Below are positions 1-9,611 of a stretch of 64,000 nt of DNA, piece by piece. The notes beneath the pieces are model-generated. The model was not told the origin of the DNA and searched no databases. It saw only the letters and a program-made list of their open reading frames with translations. The position numbers and the translations under genes were made by a program. Within the stretch, counting starts at the first letter, position 1. The number at the start of each line of letters is the position of its first letter. The stretch is from Tupaia tana (lineage: Eukaryota; Chordata; Mammalia; Scandentia; Tupaiidae). Location: contig JAKSZU010000007.1 in the NCBI GenBank assembly GCA_026018925.1, positions 96,373,501 to 96,437,500 on the forward strand. The letters are read 5' to 3'.

Positions 1-75
1 CCCAAAAGAGCATGTGTTGTTTTCTCAGAGCATGTCCCCACACCTCAGACTCTCTCTCTTAAACATGTCCCCACA
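1..75 (-). repeat. ERV1 3' LTR, cut by the window edge
   Basis: These bases repeat almost exactly at 5222-5296, the outer end of the other LTR. The element-sense LTR begins TGTGGGGACATG at position 75, directly after a purine-rich tract. Only the first 75 bases of this LTR lie in the window. Confidence 0.9.
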
Positions 76-92
76 TTTCCCTCTTTTTTGTT
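76..92 (-). other. ERV1 polypurine tract
   Basis: In element sense the sequence is AAAAAAGAGGGAAA immediately before the LTR. This is the expected plus-strand primer site and fixes the LTR boundary at position 75. Confidence 0.8.
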
Positions 93-257
93 TTAAAGCC
101 AACATGACCTGAGTTGCTAAGAGGGAGGTCAGTTCCAAAAGATACACACAGGCATTAGGTGACTACTATAACAATTAAGTAACATAGTATAAAATTAGTT
201 AACATCATTTTCTTAGGGGGCAGCACTGGTGCTATGCAACTAAGGCAGTATAAGCTG

Positions 258-698
258 TTATGAGATAGATTTAACTAAAATATAATTAAACGTGTTGGTC
301 ATATATGTAAGAATCCATCCTACAGACAATTGAACAAAGCCAATAGCATAGTTAACATTTTTTGTTTTTGCAGGAATGAGATCCTGGTCGCAAGTGTTCA
401 TTGAGTTAGCAGTCAATTTGGCACACACAGCAATGAACAAGTTCTCAGGAGTTGGTTCTTTATCTTGTTTCTTCAGCATTTCCTGAGCATCATTGGCTAA
501 TGCTTTGATATCACCCCAAGTGCTAGGACTTGCTGTGGCTGGACTGCACTTTCTTTTCTTGGTCCTCTCTTTCTTCTGTATGTTCAGCTGGAAATTCGGT
601 ATCAGGTTTTGCAGCGTCTGATGCCAGCTCATGGTGTGCAGGTCATACGCACCGAGACGGAATCCAAACTGGACCTGTAGGAGTAAGCACAGAAGCAT
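258..698 (-). pseudogene. ERV1 env, N-terminal remnant
   Basis: This is an open stretch of about 146 codons between integrase and the 3' LTR. It has a basic run (KKRKC), then WGDIKALANDAQEMLKKQ and TPENLFIAVCAKL. The order (basic leader, a W-x-x-[IL]-K-x-L helix, PE-x-[LM] before a hydrophobic segment) resembles the Env leader of HML/HERV-K-type betaretroviruses. No surface-unit body, fusion peptide or transmembrane anchor follows before the LTR, so most of env is deleted. The assignment rests on position and this short similarity. It is a dead fragment. Confidence 0.6.
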
Positions 699-855
699 AC
701 CCTCTTTTAGAGGAACTGGGCCTTACCAGGTTGGATTCAGAAGCATCCTATAGAAAACTTTAGCTTGGGGGAGCTTTTGTGAAGATGACATGCGTTGCCA
801 TGCTGTACTCCAAAGATGTGATTTTGCATCAAAAGTCAAATTTAGATGATTAAAT

Positions 856-1205
856 TTAAACATGGTTAAAGAAAGCAATTTTGCAGCATGAGCAGAGGGG
901 AGCCCTAGCCCTAAATCCCCCTTTTCTTGTTTTTAAAAATATCAAGAGCATTTGTTTTACACGTTGGTGCATACCCTCAACAATTGCTTGACCGGTGGGG
1001 TTGTATGGAATGCCCGTGACATGCTGAATACTCCACTCAGTACAGAGGTCATGAAATTTTTTGGAAGTATAAGCAGGGCCATTGTCTGTTTTCAATGATT
1101 TAGGTTTGCCCATAACAGAAATAGCAGCTAGAACATGTCTTATTGCAGCTGCAGAATTTTCAGAAGTGTCAGCAGTCACCCCCACAAAACACCTTGTATT
1201 CCAAA
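856..1205 (-). pseudogene. ERV1 integrase core remnant
   Basis: The minus-strand reading shows the retroviral integrase catalytic core: ADTSENSAAAIRHVL, then KTDNGPAYTS, then YNPTGQAIVEGMHQRVK. The second Asp (TDNGP) and the Glu (IVEG) are separated by exactly 35 residues, the D-x35-E spacing of integrases. The first catalytic Asp region and the zinc-binding N-terminus are absent because the sequence joins directly to an RT fragment at about 1205. A stop follows GFRARAPLCSCCKIAFFNHV, so the C-terminal DNA-binding domain is also lost. The fragment cannot be functional. Confidence 0.88.
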
Positions 1206-1438
1206 GGAATAAGGTTAGGATTAGGTAGGCCACATTGTAAAGAGCCCATAGGGACCATTAATTGATTAATAGCACGAAGGTCCTGTAAAAGTCTCCATTT
1301 TCCTGATTTCTTTCTAACTACAAATATTGGCGTGTTATAAGGAGAAGTTGTTTCTTCTATATGTCCTGCCTTAAATTGTTCTTCAATTAAGGCCTTGGCA
1401 GCTTTTAACTTTTCTTTACTTAATGGCCATTGTTCCAC
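1205..1438 (-). pseudogene. ERV1 reverse transcriptase, fingers fragment
   Basis: Minus-strand residues WPLSKEKLKAAKALIEEQ, GHIEETTSPYNTPIFVVRKK and SGKWRLLQDLRAINQLM match the N-terminal fingers of betaretroviral RT (E..SP.NTPIFV.KKSGKWR.L.DLR..N). PMGSLQCGLPNPNLIP follows and then the frame runs into integrase sequence. The YxDD active site, thumb, connection and RNase H are missing. The pol deletion therefore spans from the RT palm to the integrase core. Confidence 0.88.
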
Positions 1439-1499
1439 CCAGACAGGGTCTTGGGTTTTCCAGGCAATGGGTAAGGCAGTCGCTACCGAGGCCTCTACA

Positions 1500-1758
1500 A
1501 TAAAGGGGATTGTATGGTCATTTTAAGTTGCTGTAAAATGTCTCTACCCCAAATCACAAATGGTATCTCAATAAGAAACAGCTTAACTTTTGCTATAATC
1601 TGATGAGGATTATCTGGTTTAGTACAGTCTAAAGACACTCGACTACGGTAAGTTGGTAAGGTTCCTCCTATTCCCCAGACTTCTCGGGTAGGATCTTTAG
1701 GCCAGGCTGCAGGCCAGCTCGAAACCAGAAAAACAGTTACATCCGTTCCAGTGTCTTA
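1500..1758 (-). pseudogene. ERV1 aspartic protease remnant
   Basis: The retropepsin active-site triad DTG (DTGTDVTVF) lies at 1747-1755 on the minus strand. An in-frame TAA stop (1756-1758) directly precedes it, separating it from the upstream dUTPase reading (NNQKVVGL). Downstream is a C-terminal GRDIL-type motif (IWGRDILQQLKM), the retropepsin G-R-D/N signature. Protease followed by RT and preceded by dUTPase is the betaretroviral order. Confidence 0.8.
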
Positions 1759-2190
1759 TAGACCAACAACCTTCTGATTATTTACCAGAAGTGTTAAGGT
1801 AGGTTTTTCTTGCTGGATTGGAATATTAACATTTAAGATAGTAGATCCAAAACCCTGATTTTCTCGTAAAATATTACCAAGGGTCACAGACACATATAGT
1901 AACAATATTAACTGTGCAATAGATTCTCCTTTTTTACGTCTTGTGGGAGAAAAGACCATACTTGTATTTTTATTATAACCAGTAAAATCTGAATCAATTA
2001 CTCCGGGTGTAACAAATAGTTCTCTTTTAAAAATATGGGACCGAGGGAGAATTAGCCCCATGTGCCCCTTCTTTAGAGGTCCTGATAGCTGACTGTTTAC
2101 TAGAGAAACTTCTCCTGGCAAACTTAAAGAAACATCCTCTTGGGTAATTAAATCAATGCCAGCACTCCCGGCCGTAGCATGAACGGTCAT
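1759..2190 (-). pseudogene. ERV1 dUTPase domain of pro
   Basis: The trimeric dUTPase motifs appear in order: AGSAGIDL (motif 1), GLILPRSHI (motif 2), VTPGVIDSDFTG (motif 3) and GESIAQLIL (motif 4 region). dUTPase fused upstream of protease is characteristic of betaretroviruses and related class II ERVs. In the family this domain hydrolyses dUTP. The domain is nearly continuous here but joins a stop codon just before the protease DTG. It sits in a different frame from the gag end, consistent with a -1 frameshift design or later decay. Confidence 0.88.
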
Positions 2191-2199
2191 ATATTGCTA

Positions 2200-3686
2200 G
2201 CCTAGTTGTTTGCTTAGGGCTTTTGTCAGTTACTGGGCTGGACTGGGATAAGGGCGATGCCTCCTTGGGTTTTGGGCTGGAGGCGGGCCCCGGTATCGGA
2301 TTTCCCGACATATCAGTAAGAGAATAGCCCTGGTCAGCCCAATGAAAGCCTTTACCACAGCGTTCGCATTTTGAGGAAGGCTTTCTTTGTTTTTCCCTAC
2401 AATCCTTGACAAAATGTCCCTTTTTTCCACGATGAAAACATTTTCTATTTGAAGGTCTCAACACTGCAGCCAACAATCCTTGTTTGTGGCTTTCAGTACC
2501 TACTACCTGACATGCCTTTAACATGTCTGCTAAAGAGGTGGTGGGCTTGGCATAAATACCTTTCAGTACCTCCTGACAATCAACATTAGCATTTTCAAAG
2601 GCTAGTTGTTTTAACAGTACCTGAGCTGCATCTGTATTCTCCACTTGCCTGTACAAAGATCTTTGCAATCTGTTTATAAATAAGTCATGGGCTTCTTGTG
2701 GCCCTTGACACACTTTAACAAAAGAAAGGCTTCCCCCAGAAGAGTCAGGTATTTTCTTCCATGCACGAGTAGCAATGGTGGCTATTTGCCTGAAGACTTC
2801 TGGTGGCAATGATTATAAGACTTAACAATGTCCTTAGCTTGAGCCAAGGGCAGGTGAAATTGACGAGACAACATTTTTGCATTTTGATGAAAAAATTGAT
2901 GAGAAGTAATAGGGTCTGAAAAAAGAGGGCACGCACACACACGCGCCCGGCGTGAGTTTTAAGCCACCAGGTCCAGGACGTGAACCACGGTCGACTATGT
3001 GGGAGTCCAGCGACAGGTTCCCCGGCCGGCATGAGTTTTAAGTCACTGGGTCCAGGACTCGAACCACGGTCGACTATATGGGAATCCAGCGACATAGCCA
3101 TTACGCTAACTGCTGGTCCCTTATTCGGTGATAGCTTGTCTAAATTCTTTAAGTATACTATAAGGTAATCATTCATGTGGCTTGTCCCCTTTTTCATTTA
3201 ATAGGATAGACAGAAAGCGTGGAAATGTCCCCTTCCTGTAGAGCACTGTTCAGACATTCCTCCAAACATCCCTTGGGCAATTTTTCCCTAGGCAGTTTTT
3301 TAGATGAGGCCTTGCATGGGGGAGAGGGAGCAGGAGAAACCCGTAGGGCAACTGGCTTATGTCTGATCTCTGCATTAGTTGTCAATACCTCTTTCAGAGG
3401 AGCTCAAGGTCACCAGGTTTACCAATTGAAATATGGCATTTCTACACAAACGCCAGGCATGTAATATTTCTATGGGAGCACGTGGCTCTTCATGTAAGCA
3501 GATACCAATTTTTTCCCAATCAGTTAATTTCAGTGATCCAGCCTCAGGATACCAAGGACAATGGGTACTGATTTTTACTAACATCTGAGAAATGGTTTTG
3601 GACTGTACCAAGTGATCAGCCTGATCTAGCAAATACAATAGCTCCTCCTTGTGAGCAGTGCGAGCTAGGGATAGCCTATTCCCCAT
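2200..3686 (-). pseudogene. ERV1 gag remnant (MA, CA and NC pieces)
   Basis: A likely Gag start at 3686 reads MGNRLSLARTAHKEELLYLL, with a glycine at position 2 as expected for myristoylated matrix, followed by CPWYPEAGSLKLTDWEKIG, typical of beta-type MA. Proline-rich linker sequence follows around 3200-3385. Capsid sequence includes FVKVCQGPQEAHDLFINRLQ and the QVLLKQLAFENANVDCQEVL helix (major homology region). Nucleocapsid has two decayed zinc knuckles: CFHRGKKGHFVKDC, with its second Cys changed to Arg, and CERCGKGFHW, with its last Cys lost. Several frame changes and a SINE insertion at 2929-3120 break the gene. It is an old non-coding relic. Confidence 0.85.
2929..3120 (-). mobile_element. 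Truncated SINE-A with duplicated head, inside ERV1 gag
   Basis: The tRNA-like head of the main SINE is present twice in tandem in minus orientation. One copy covers about 2941-3014 (GCGTGAGTTTTAAGCCACC to GTCCAGCGACA). A second, complete head ends at 3120 with GCTAACTGCTGGTCCC. The body and A-rich tail are missing, so this is not a simple full-length insertion. Confidence 0.75.
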
Positions 3687-3764
3687 GTTGTTTTCTGGGT
3701 TCTCTGTAGAGATAAAGTGGCACTGTAGCCCTTCACTGGGCAATCATTAGCCCTTTACTGGGCG

Positions 3765-4045
3765 ACTTTTAGCCTCTACCGGGCGTCCCCTCGTCCTTCT
3801 TGGACGACTTTTAGCCTCCACCGGGCCTCCTCTCATCCTTTTTGGACGACTTTTAGCCTCTACCGGGCCTCCTCTCATCCTTTTTGGACGACTTTTAGCC
3901 TCCACCGGGCCTCCTCTCGTCCTTTTTGGACAACTTTTAGCCTCCACCGGGCATCCTCTCGTCCTTTTTGGACGACTTTTAGCCTCCAACGGGCGTCCTC
4001 TTGTCCTTCTTGGACAACTTTTAGCCCTCACTGGGCCCTTTTCAA
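3765..4045 (-). repeat. 42-bp tandem repeat with stem-loops in the ERV1 leader
   Basis: There are six to seven copies of a 42-bp unit between the primer site and the gag start. Forward each reads CTCGTCCTTYTTGGACGAC followed by TTTTAGCCTCCACCGGGC. In element sense each unit forms a 6-bp stem, UCGUCC/GGACGA, around an AARAA loop. Because 42 is a multiple of three, the minus frame stays open through the array (about 111 codons, repeated SRPKRTRGGPVEA-like units), but a coding role is not shown. Confidence 0.85.
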
Positions 4046-4658
4046 GAAATGCCACGTGGGCAGTAGACAGTCTGTTACTCACACTAATTTCCTATAGCCC
4101 TTCTTGGGCAGGAAATTAGTCGACTGCCTGAAAAATACTATCTTGCTCACTTTAAGCTCCAAAGATCACAGATTTCAACTGTTGCTTTTGGGATTAAGCA
4201 CTGACATAGCAACCATAAAGCTATCCAATCAGGCAGCAAAATGGTGGCCGATGTAAAACTACAACAAGGATACAGAGCAATTCTTTGGCAAAATCTTTAC
4301 GGTACAGCCCAGAACAGCGTATTTCATGGGAGGAGAAAGTAATACTGTGTATCAAATAATAGTATAAAATTTCTATAGCCTGGCGTTGCTCACAAAATTT
4401 TAGGTCTGTGTCTATTCCGAAGCACTCGACATGAAGGGAACAAGCCTCCTTATTACATAGTAACCATTTAAAAGCTGAATTTATAGAGGAGAGAAAACAG
4501 AAGTAGTAATAGACTAGAGAAAAGCCAGAGCCAAGCCGCTGGGCACAGAGAGGTCGCCCAGACATCTACTTATCTCTGGAGGCAGCCGAAAAAGGTATGA
4601 GAGGGGCCGCCAGGGTCGTCCAGAAGCCAAGTTGTCCAGAAGTCCCTGTGTCTGGATA
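4046..4658 (-). other. ERV1 leader between primer site and repeat array
   Basis: This is untranslated leader in element sense. Near the primer site it holds a tandem pair of CTTCTGGACRAC motifs (about 4612-4642). No credible reading frame is recognised. Confidence 0.6.
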
Positions 4659-4676
4659 CCGGGATTTTCGGCACCA
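4659..4676 (-). other. ERV1 primer-binding site, tRNA-Phe type
   Basis: The element-sense sequence TGGTGCCGAAAATCCCGG starts three bases after the LTR end. It matches the 3' end of tRNA-Phe with one or two differences, the primer used by IAP-type class II elements. It fixes the inner LTR boundary. Confidence 0.8.
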
Positions 4677-4679
4677 ATC

Positions 4680-5296
4680 TGTCGGCGTCCGCCCCCGGGC
4701 TCGGCGCTACTATGGAAGCAGCATAAAAATGAGACAAAAGGTAGAGTAGAAACAGACACAGGCAGCCTGAGCCTAGGTAGGCCAAGCAACCTGTGCTGCC
4801 CAGATGAACTGGACGTCTTTATTTATAGAACAAGGAGACATTACATATGTTTGTTTTACGACACTTCATACATTGGTTGCCAGGTTACAGACAATAAGAA
4901 GCAGTTAACAAATCTATGAGGGTTTAGTCACACCAGGCCAGGTGTATCCCTTTTTGATAATCCCATCAAGAGAAAATCTCATCTTCCTTTCTAATGCAGA
5001 GAACTAGCTGTTAGGTGTGGGGAAGGAGCTAAAGATCTTCTTGCACCACCACACCCAGAGTAGGCTAAGGAACCTTTCAGATGCAGAGCAGGGATTGGAT
5101 TTTACCAAGATGTTTCTTGAAGTCTATCACATGTGTCTGTTGGAACGCCCCTAGCAATTTCCACCCTTGCTCTGTCTGCAGCCAAGGTCAAGGAAAGACA
5201 AGTTACAAGGTTCTGCCAAACCCCAAAAGAGCATGTGTTGTTTTCTCAGAGCATGTCCCCACACCTCAGACTCTCTCTCTTAAACATGTCCCCACA
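4680..5296 (-). repeat. ERV1 5' LTR (617 bp)
   Basis: In element sense the LTR begins TGTGGGGACATG at 5296 and ends GCCGACA at 4680, giving TG...CA termini. It is followed by three bases and the primer site. ATAAATAAAG around 4817-4826 serves as the polyadenylation signal, with a GC-rich R/U5 after it. Its outer 75 bases match window positions 1-75. Confidence 0.88.
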
Positions 5297-5790
5297 TTGT
5301 ATAGGTTGGTGGCGGACGGCCTCCAGTACAGCAGCCTTAACAGTCCCAGCACCCAGTAGACAGTCGTGTAGATACCAGACCCCACTGAGCTCTGATGCTG
5401 CTTCCCTGTAGACTGTATTTCATAACTGCATGAGTCAGTGTCAGGTGCAGTGCCTACTTGTCTGTTTTAGTTAAGATTCTTAAATGTGGTTTCTATACTG
5501 TGAGAGCTGTCATAAAAATCTTAAGACTTTGCATGTGTGCTTCAATCTCCATTAACTGGACAGTCAGTGACTACGTTGATTCTTCACTTTTGCTTCTAAT
5601 TTTATTGGAATGGTCCAACATTTTTAGAAATAATGATGTTACTTGGGGCAGGATTTTTTTCCCAGAAAGTCATAGAAAGTGTAAAGGCTTTGAATATTCA
5701 GTATCTTTCTAAAATCTATTTAGAAATTTGGAATAGTTTTAATTAAGTTTTTTTTTTAATCCCATCCTAATGGCTTGAAAACCACATCAG
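5297..5790. other. Unassigned flank of ERV1
   Basis: This is A/T-rich unique sequence. I see no exon, repeat family or structured RNA that I can name. Confidence 0.4.
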
Positions 5791-5796
5791 GGGAGG

Positions 5797-5960
5797 GGAG
5801 CTGGCAAGTGGTGTGGTGGTGGGGGGCACTGGATTCCCACATGGCTGACCATGGTTCGAGTCCTGGACCTTGTGGCTCTCTTTCTCACCCCCTGCAGTTT
5901 GTCCATCTCTGGTCAAATTAAAATAAGTAAAGAAATAAAGTTGAATAAAATAATTCTTTT
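5797..5960 (+). mobile_element. Older SINE-B copy
   Basis: A tRNA-like head (GCACTGGATTCCCACATGGC, B box GGTTCGAGTCC) is followed by TCTGGTCAAATT and an AATAAA-rich tail. Confidence 0.75.
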
Positions 5961-6077
5961 CACACACACACACAAAGAACGACACATTGGGGAAGTAGGC
6001 TTCTGTGTCCTGTATCCCAACAGGAGGAGAAAGGATTGCAACTTGATCACACCCTATTAAGGAATATATTCTCTTTG

Positions 6078-6268
6078 TCTGTCTGACAGACAGAAAGTGA
6101 ATAATCACCCCCCAGGAGGGATGGCCACACCTCAATCCTTTTTCTCCCTTCTCTTCTTTGGATTTTGAGCATGCATGGAAGCCTCCGGGTTGGGTCTGGG
6201 ATTCAAACCATGATCAGTCATACGGGAGTCCAGTGCCTTAACCACAATGCCTCCTGCCAGCTCTGGGA
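6078..6268 (-). mobile_element. Diverged SINE copy, minus strand
   Basis: The pyrimidine-rich body, GGATTTTGAGCATGCATG and head ending CCTCCTGCCAGC match the SINE in reverse orientation. Confidence 0.7.
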
Positions 6269-6337
6269 CCGTGTGTTTTTTACTTTTTTTTTTTTTTAAC
6301 ATTTGTAACCACAGTGGTTGCCCTTCATTCATTAAAG

Positions 6338-6501
6338 GTTGATGAAGAAAAGAAACACAAAAGAAATGAAATAAAAACATCAGAAAATCTACTCAATTGT
6401 GCTGCTGCTCCTCCCAGGGATGACAGCGATGGACTCACTCAACAGAGTGCAAAAGCTAATGACCAACGATTTCCTGTGAAGGAGAAGAAAGAGCATGATA
6501 G
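6338..6501 (+). CDS. Orphan internal exon of an ANKRD26-type gene (probable fragment)
   Basis: A 164-bp open segment is bounded by an acceptor (CATTCATTAAAG) and a donor (GATAG|GTAAAC). It encodes VDEEKKHKRNEIKTSENLL, then DDSDGLTQQSAKANDQRFPV, then KEKKEHDR. The pattern DGL.QQ......Q.FP..E..E.D resembles a repeated mid-protein exon of ANKRD26 and its relatives (ANKRD36/30, CCDC144). The exon starts in phase 0 and ends in phase 2. No flanking exon is visible nearby. It lies on the strand opposite to the ANKRD26-like exons at 34.6-40.7 kb, so it belongs either to a different, inverted copy or to a dead duplicate. The reading frame is intact, but expression cannot be judged. Confidence 0.5.
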
Positions 6502-6711
6502 GTAAACCTCAAGTAAGATTTTACAGTAGATTACTTTTACTGGTCTAAAAAATTAACTCTAATTTGGACTAATATTCATGATTAAAAAACTTACTACTTT
6601 TTTTATGGTTGTTCAGCCAGGCTTGGCAATTAGAAAACTGCAAATTAACAAGTAATGAGATACCATTTCCCCCCAATCATATTGATAAAGATTTTGAAAA
6701 AGTTCAATAAT

Positions 6712-6962
6712 CTCAGAGCCAACAGGTGGCATGGTGGGTAAGGCACTGGATTCCCATGGTTTGAGTTACAGACCCGGAGGCTTGAAAATCACTCCAAACT
6801 GAGTGTGTCTGTATGTGCCCAAAACCCTGAGATGAGAATAGATGAGAAAGAATTGCAGCATGGCCATCTCCCCCAGGGGTGATTTCTCACTTTCACTCTG
6901 TTGCTCTCCTGAGCACACATGTCACACATGCCGATGGCAATAATCTTAAAAAGTAATAATAA

Positions 6963-7032
<70 letters not shown>

Positions 7033-7045
7033 CCTCTCTCCATGG
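6712..7045 (+). mobile_element. Older SINE-B copy with expanded (CT)n
   Basis: The head GGTGGCATGGTGGGTAAGGC leads into a body whose pyrimidine stretch has grown into a pure CT microsatellite at about 6962-7035. Confidence 0.75.
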
Positions 7046-7309
7046 CAAGTACATGCTTGCCAGCAATTCAGAAAATAAACAAACATATGTATAGTCACAT
7101 ATCTTTTAGGACCAAGTCACCATTATCTGCTGTCTAGATTAGTGTAGTGGATTGCTCATTGGTCTCTGTTTATTTTCTTTCTAATCCTCTTTGTATCAGT
7201 TCTTAGCACAGTGGATCCATTAAAGCATGTCATTCTCAACCTCACACATGCACATATGCCCCCTGATATAACAAAAGAAAAAAATTTAAAAAGAAAACTT
7301 AAGTCAGAT

Positions 7310-8105
7310 TCTATTTTATTCCATTGCTCAAAACCTCCTAGTTGCCTCCTATGTCACTGAGAATTTCCAAAAGATTTTCCTAATACCCGCAAGCTAGCTG
7401 GGTTCTCTGACCCCTGTTATCTCTCTGACTTAAACTTCCATTTTTTGGTCCTTTTCTCTTTGTTCCAACCACACCAAGCTCCTCACTCTTTTAGCACTCC
7501 AGGCTTGCCTCTGTACTTGGTGGTTCACTCTATTTGCACTGCTTTTCCCTCAGATGTCCTTCTCCCATGTACTTTCCATTCCTTCAGTTCTTTACTTAAA
7601 GGCCTTACTTTCAGGACCAGCATATGACCTGATGGTTATGTCTCTGGACTCCCATGTAGTTGACTGCAGTTCAAGTCCCAGACCCACATCCGGCTTGCAT
7701 GCCTAAGATCCCAAGAGGAGAATGAAGGAGAAGGAATTGCAGCATACCCCCTCTGGGAGGCAATTTCTCACTTTTTGTCTCTCTGATTCTCCAGTGAGCA
7801 CACATGCCCTATAGCAAAAATCTTTCTCTAAAAAAAAAAAAAAAAGCCTTATTTTCTCAGCAAAGCCTTTCCTGGCCATCCTGACTGATAGTTCTACTGT
7901 CTCTCCCCGATGACATATAAATATTTCATTTCCCTTGTTTCCTTTTTTTTCTCATTTAACATACTTACATTTTGCCTGACTGTCCTGTGTACTGTTTTTG
8001 TGTGCTTACTTCACGCTCATGAATTGGGTATTTATTCACTGCCATATTCTCAGTACCTGGAAAAAGACCTCAATAAGTATTTGTTAATAAATATTGTTAA
8101 GAGAG
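7310..8105 (+). mobile_element. L2 LINE 3' end, interrupted by a SINE
   Basis: The sequence follows the familiar L2 tail: ATTGCTCAAAACCTCC, CCTTCAGTTCTTTACTTAAA, GCAAAGCCTTTCCTGGCC, and ending with CTCAATAAGTATTTGTTAAT. A SINE at 7619-7838 splits it with a short imperfect duplication (GCCTTAYTTTCW). L2 is an ancient mammalian LINE. Confidence 0.8.
7619..7838 (+). mobile_element. SINE-B inserted in L2
   Basis: Head CAGCATATGACCTGATGG with B box GTTCAAGTCC, body AAGAGGAGAATGAAGGAG, tail CCCTATAGCAAAAATC and poly(A). Confidence 0.8.
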
Positions 8106-8234
8106 TGAATTCCGTTTTCCATGGATACATTGTTTGAAATATTAGCCAATTCTCACTATAAAACAAGTATGTTCTGGGTCAGTTCTGACAGTTTTACCTG
8201 GCAAGTGTCTGCATTATGGGTTGGTTTTGGTTCT

Positions 8235-8331
8235 TTTGTTCTGTGGAGTTTCACACCACAAGGTCTGGGAATCAAATGCAATTGGCCATGTAGGAGTCCA
8301 GAACATTAACCTCTACAACACCTGCTGGCCC
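8235..8331 (-). mobile_element. SINE head fragment
   Basis: A reverse-orientation head with AAGGTCTGGGAATCAAATGC and the end CACCTGCTGGCCCA. No body or tail. Confidence 0.55.
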
Positions 8332-8371
8332 ACAGTCTTTCTTTTTCCTTTTTTTTTTTTTTTTCTTCCCC

Positions 8372-8597
8372 ATAATGGGTGTGTGCTCACTAGAAACACA
8401 AATAGAGGAAAAGTGAAAAAATCACCACCCAGGGGCAATGGCCATGCTGAAATATTTTCTCCTCTATTTCTCTGCTTGGAATTTTGGGCACACAAGCATA
8501 TGTGCCTGTGTGACTCTCAAGTTGCCAGGTTGGTACTCAAATCTCAAGAGCCCATGTGGGATCCAGCACTCTAATGTCCATACCACCTGCTGGCCTC
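8372..8597 (-). mobile_element. Old SINE shared by tandem copies A, B and C
   Basis: A reverse SINE ends TACCACCTGCTGGCCT. The equivalent insertion is present at 13180-13416 and 29355-29624, showing that it predates the duplication. Confidence 0.7.
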
Positions 8598-9101
8598 ATT
8601 GGCTCTTTCTATTAGGTTAGATTCTCTATATTAATATACATATGGTAAAATGGTTCAGAGAAAGCACAAATTTCATTGGTATTTTAATACCAGAAATAAG
8701 ATGGCGGTAAGTTAATGAACTGAAAAAATTCACGTCAAAGGATTATGAACCTTTATGTAGTTGAAATAAAAGATGAAGGCAGAATGTATTGCTTTCTCTT
8801 GAGAGAACTAGTACTCAGCTGGTCAGGCACAGTCTCTTCTGAGCAGCCTACTGGTCATATATAGGGTTCTGGGAAGAGTAGAGACATCCAGACCAGCAGA
8901 CCTCCAGAGTCACAAGGGGGTAGACATCCTCAGTAGCAGCATGGTTATTCAGAGAGTGTTGCCCATTGGTTGACACTAGAAGGCATGTTTATCAGAGTGG
9001 GTTTGTCTCACATAGACTGTCTTTCCAAAGCAAGTGATTGACGTGGAGGGTTGGTAAATAAGGTAGTGCTCACTGACCGAGTACATGTAAAACTGGGGCA
9101 G

Positions 9102-9330
9102 GGGCTGGATGGTGGCACAGCAGTAAAACACACTGCTCTGTGAGGCAAGTACTCAGGAGAAGGTGCTGGCTTTGCATCCACAGATCTCCCTGAGTGCCAG
9201 GCATTTGCTTGCCCATGATCTGGGACTGGCTGAGGCTAGAACTGAGTTTCAGCATCAGGACCTTATTTGGGGTGCTGTTTCTCTGTCTCTGTCTTTCTCT
9301 CTAAAAAATAAATAAATGAATAAATAATTT
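9102..9330 (+). mobile_element. SINE-C, a second tRNA-derived family
   Basis: GGGGCTGGATGGTGGCACAG starts a different head. The body has GTGCCAGGCATTTGCTTGCC and GACTGGCTGAGGCTAGAACT, followed by a CT-rich stretch and AAATAAATAAATGAATAAAT. It recurs at 13968-14165 (copy B) and in reverse at about 35560-35735. Confidence 0.7.
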
Positions 9331-9436
9331 AAAAATGGGTTCTGAGTGGCTAAGTGGTACCTTGGCTGTGGGTCAGTCTTTTCCTTATTTTGAGATGACT
9401 TTGACCAGATGTTTTCTGTAAAAGTTACCTTCTATG

Positions 9437-9590
9437 GGGCTGGCATGTGAGGGGTAGTTAATACATTGGACTCTCATATGGTCAACCAGGGTTTGAGGTT
9501 CAGATCTGACAACATACTTTCTCACTTTCCTTTCCTCTCTGTCTGGTCTACATAAAAAGAATATTAACAAATAAAATAAATGATTCTTAA
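9437..9590 (+). mobile_element. Older SINE-B copy
   Basis: GGGGCTGGCATGTGAGGGG head, degenerate B box, CTCTGTCTGGTC and an A-rich tail. Confidence 0.6.
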
Positions 9591-9611
9591 AAAAAATAAG
9601 TTACTTTTTGG

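Noticed and set aside
3765-4045. CRISPR-like array
   Set aside because: The 42-bp units are contiguous with no unique spacers, in a mammalian provirus. It is a tandem repeat, not a CRISPR array.
6919-7137. Ser/Leu-rich and Arg/Glu-rich open frames over the CT tract
   Set aside because: They are translations of a dinucleotide repeat inside a SINE, not genes.
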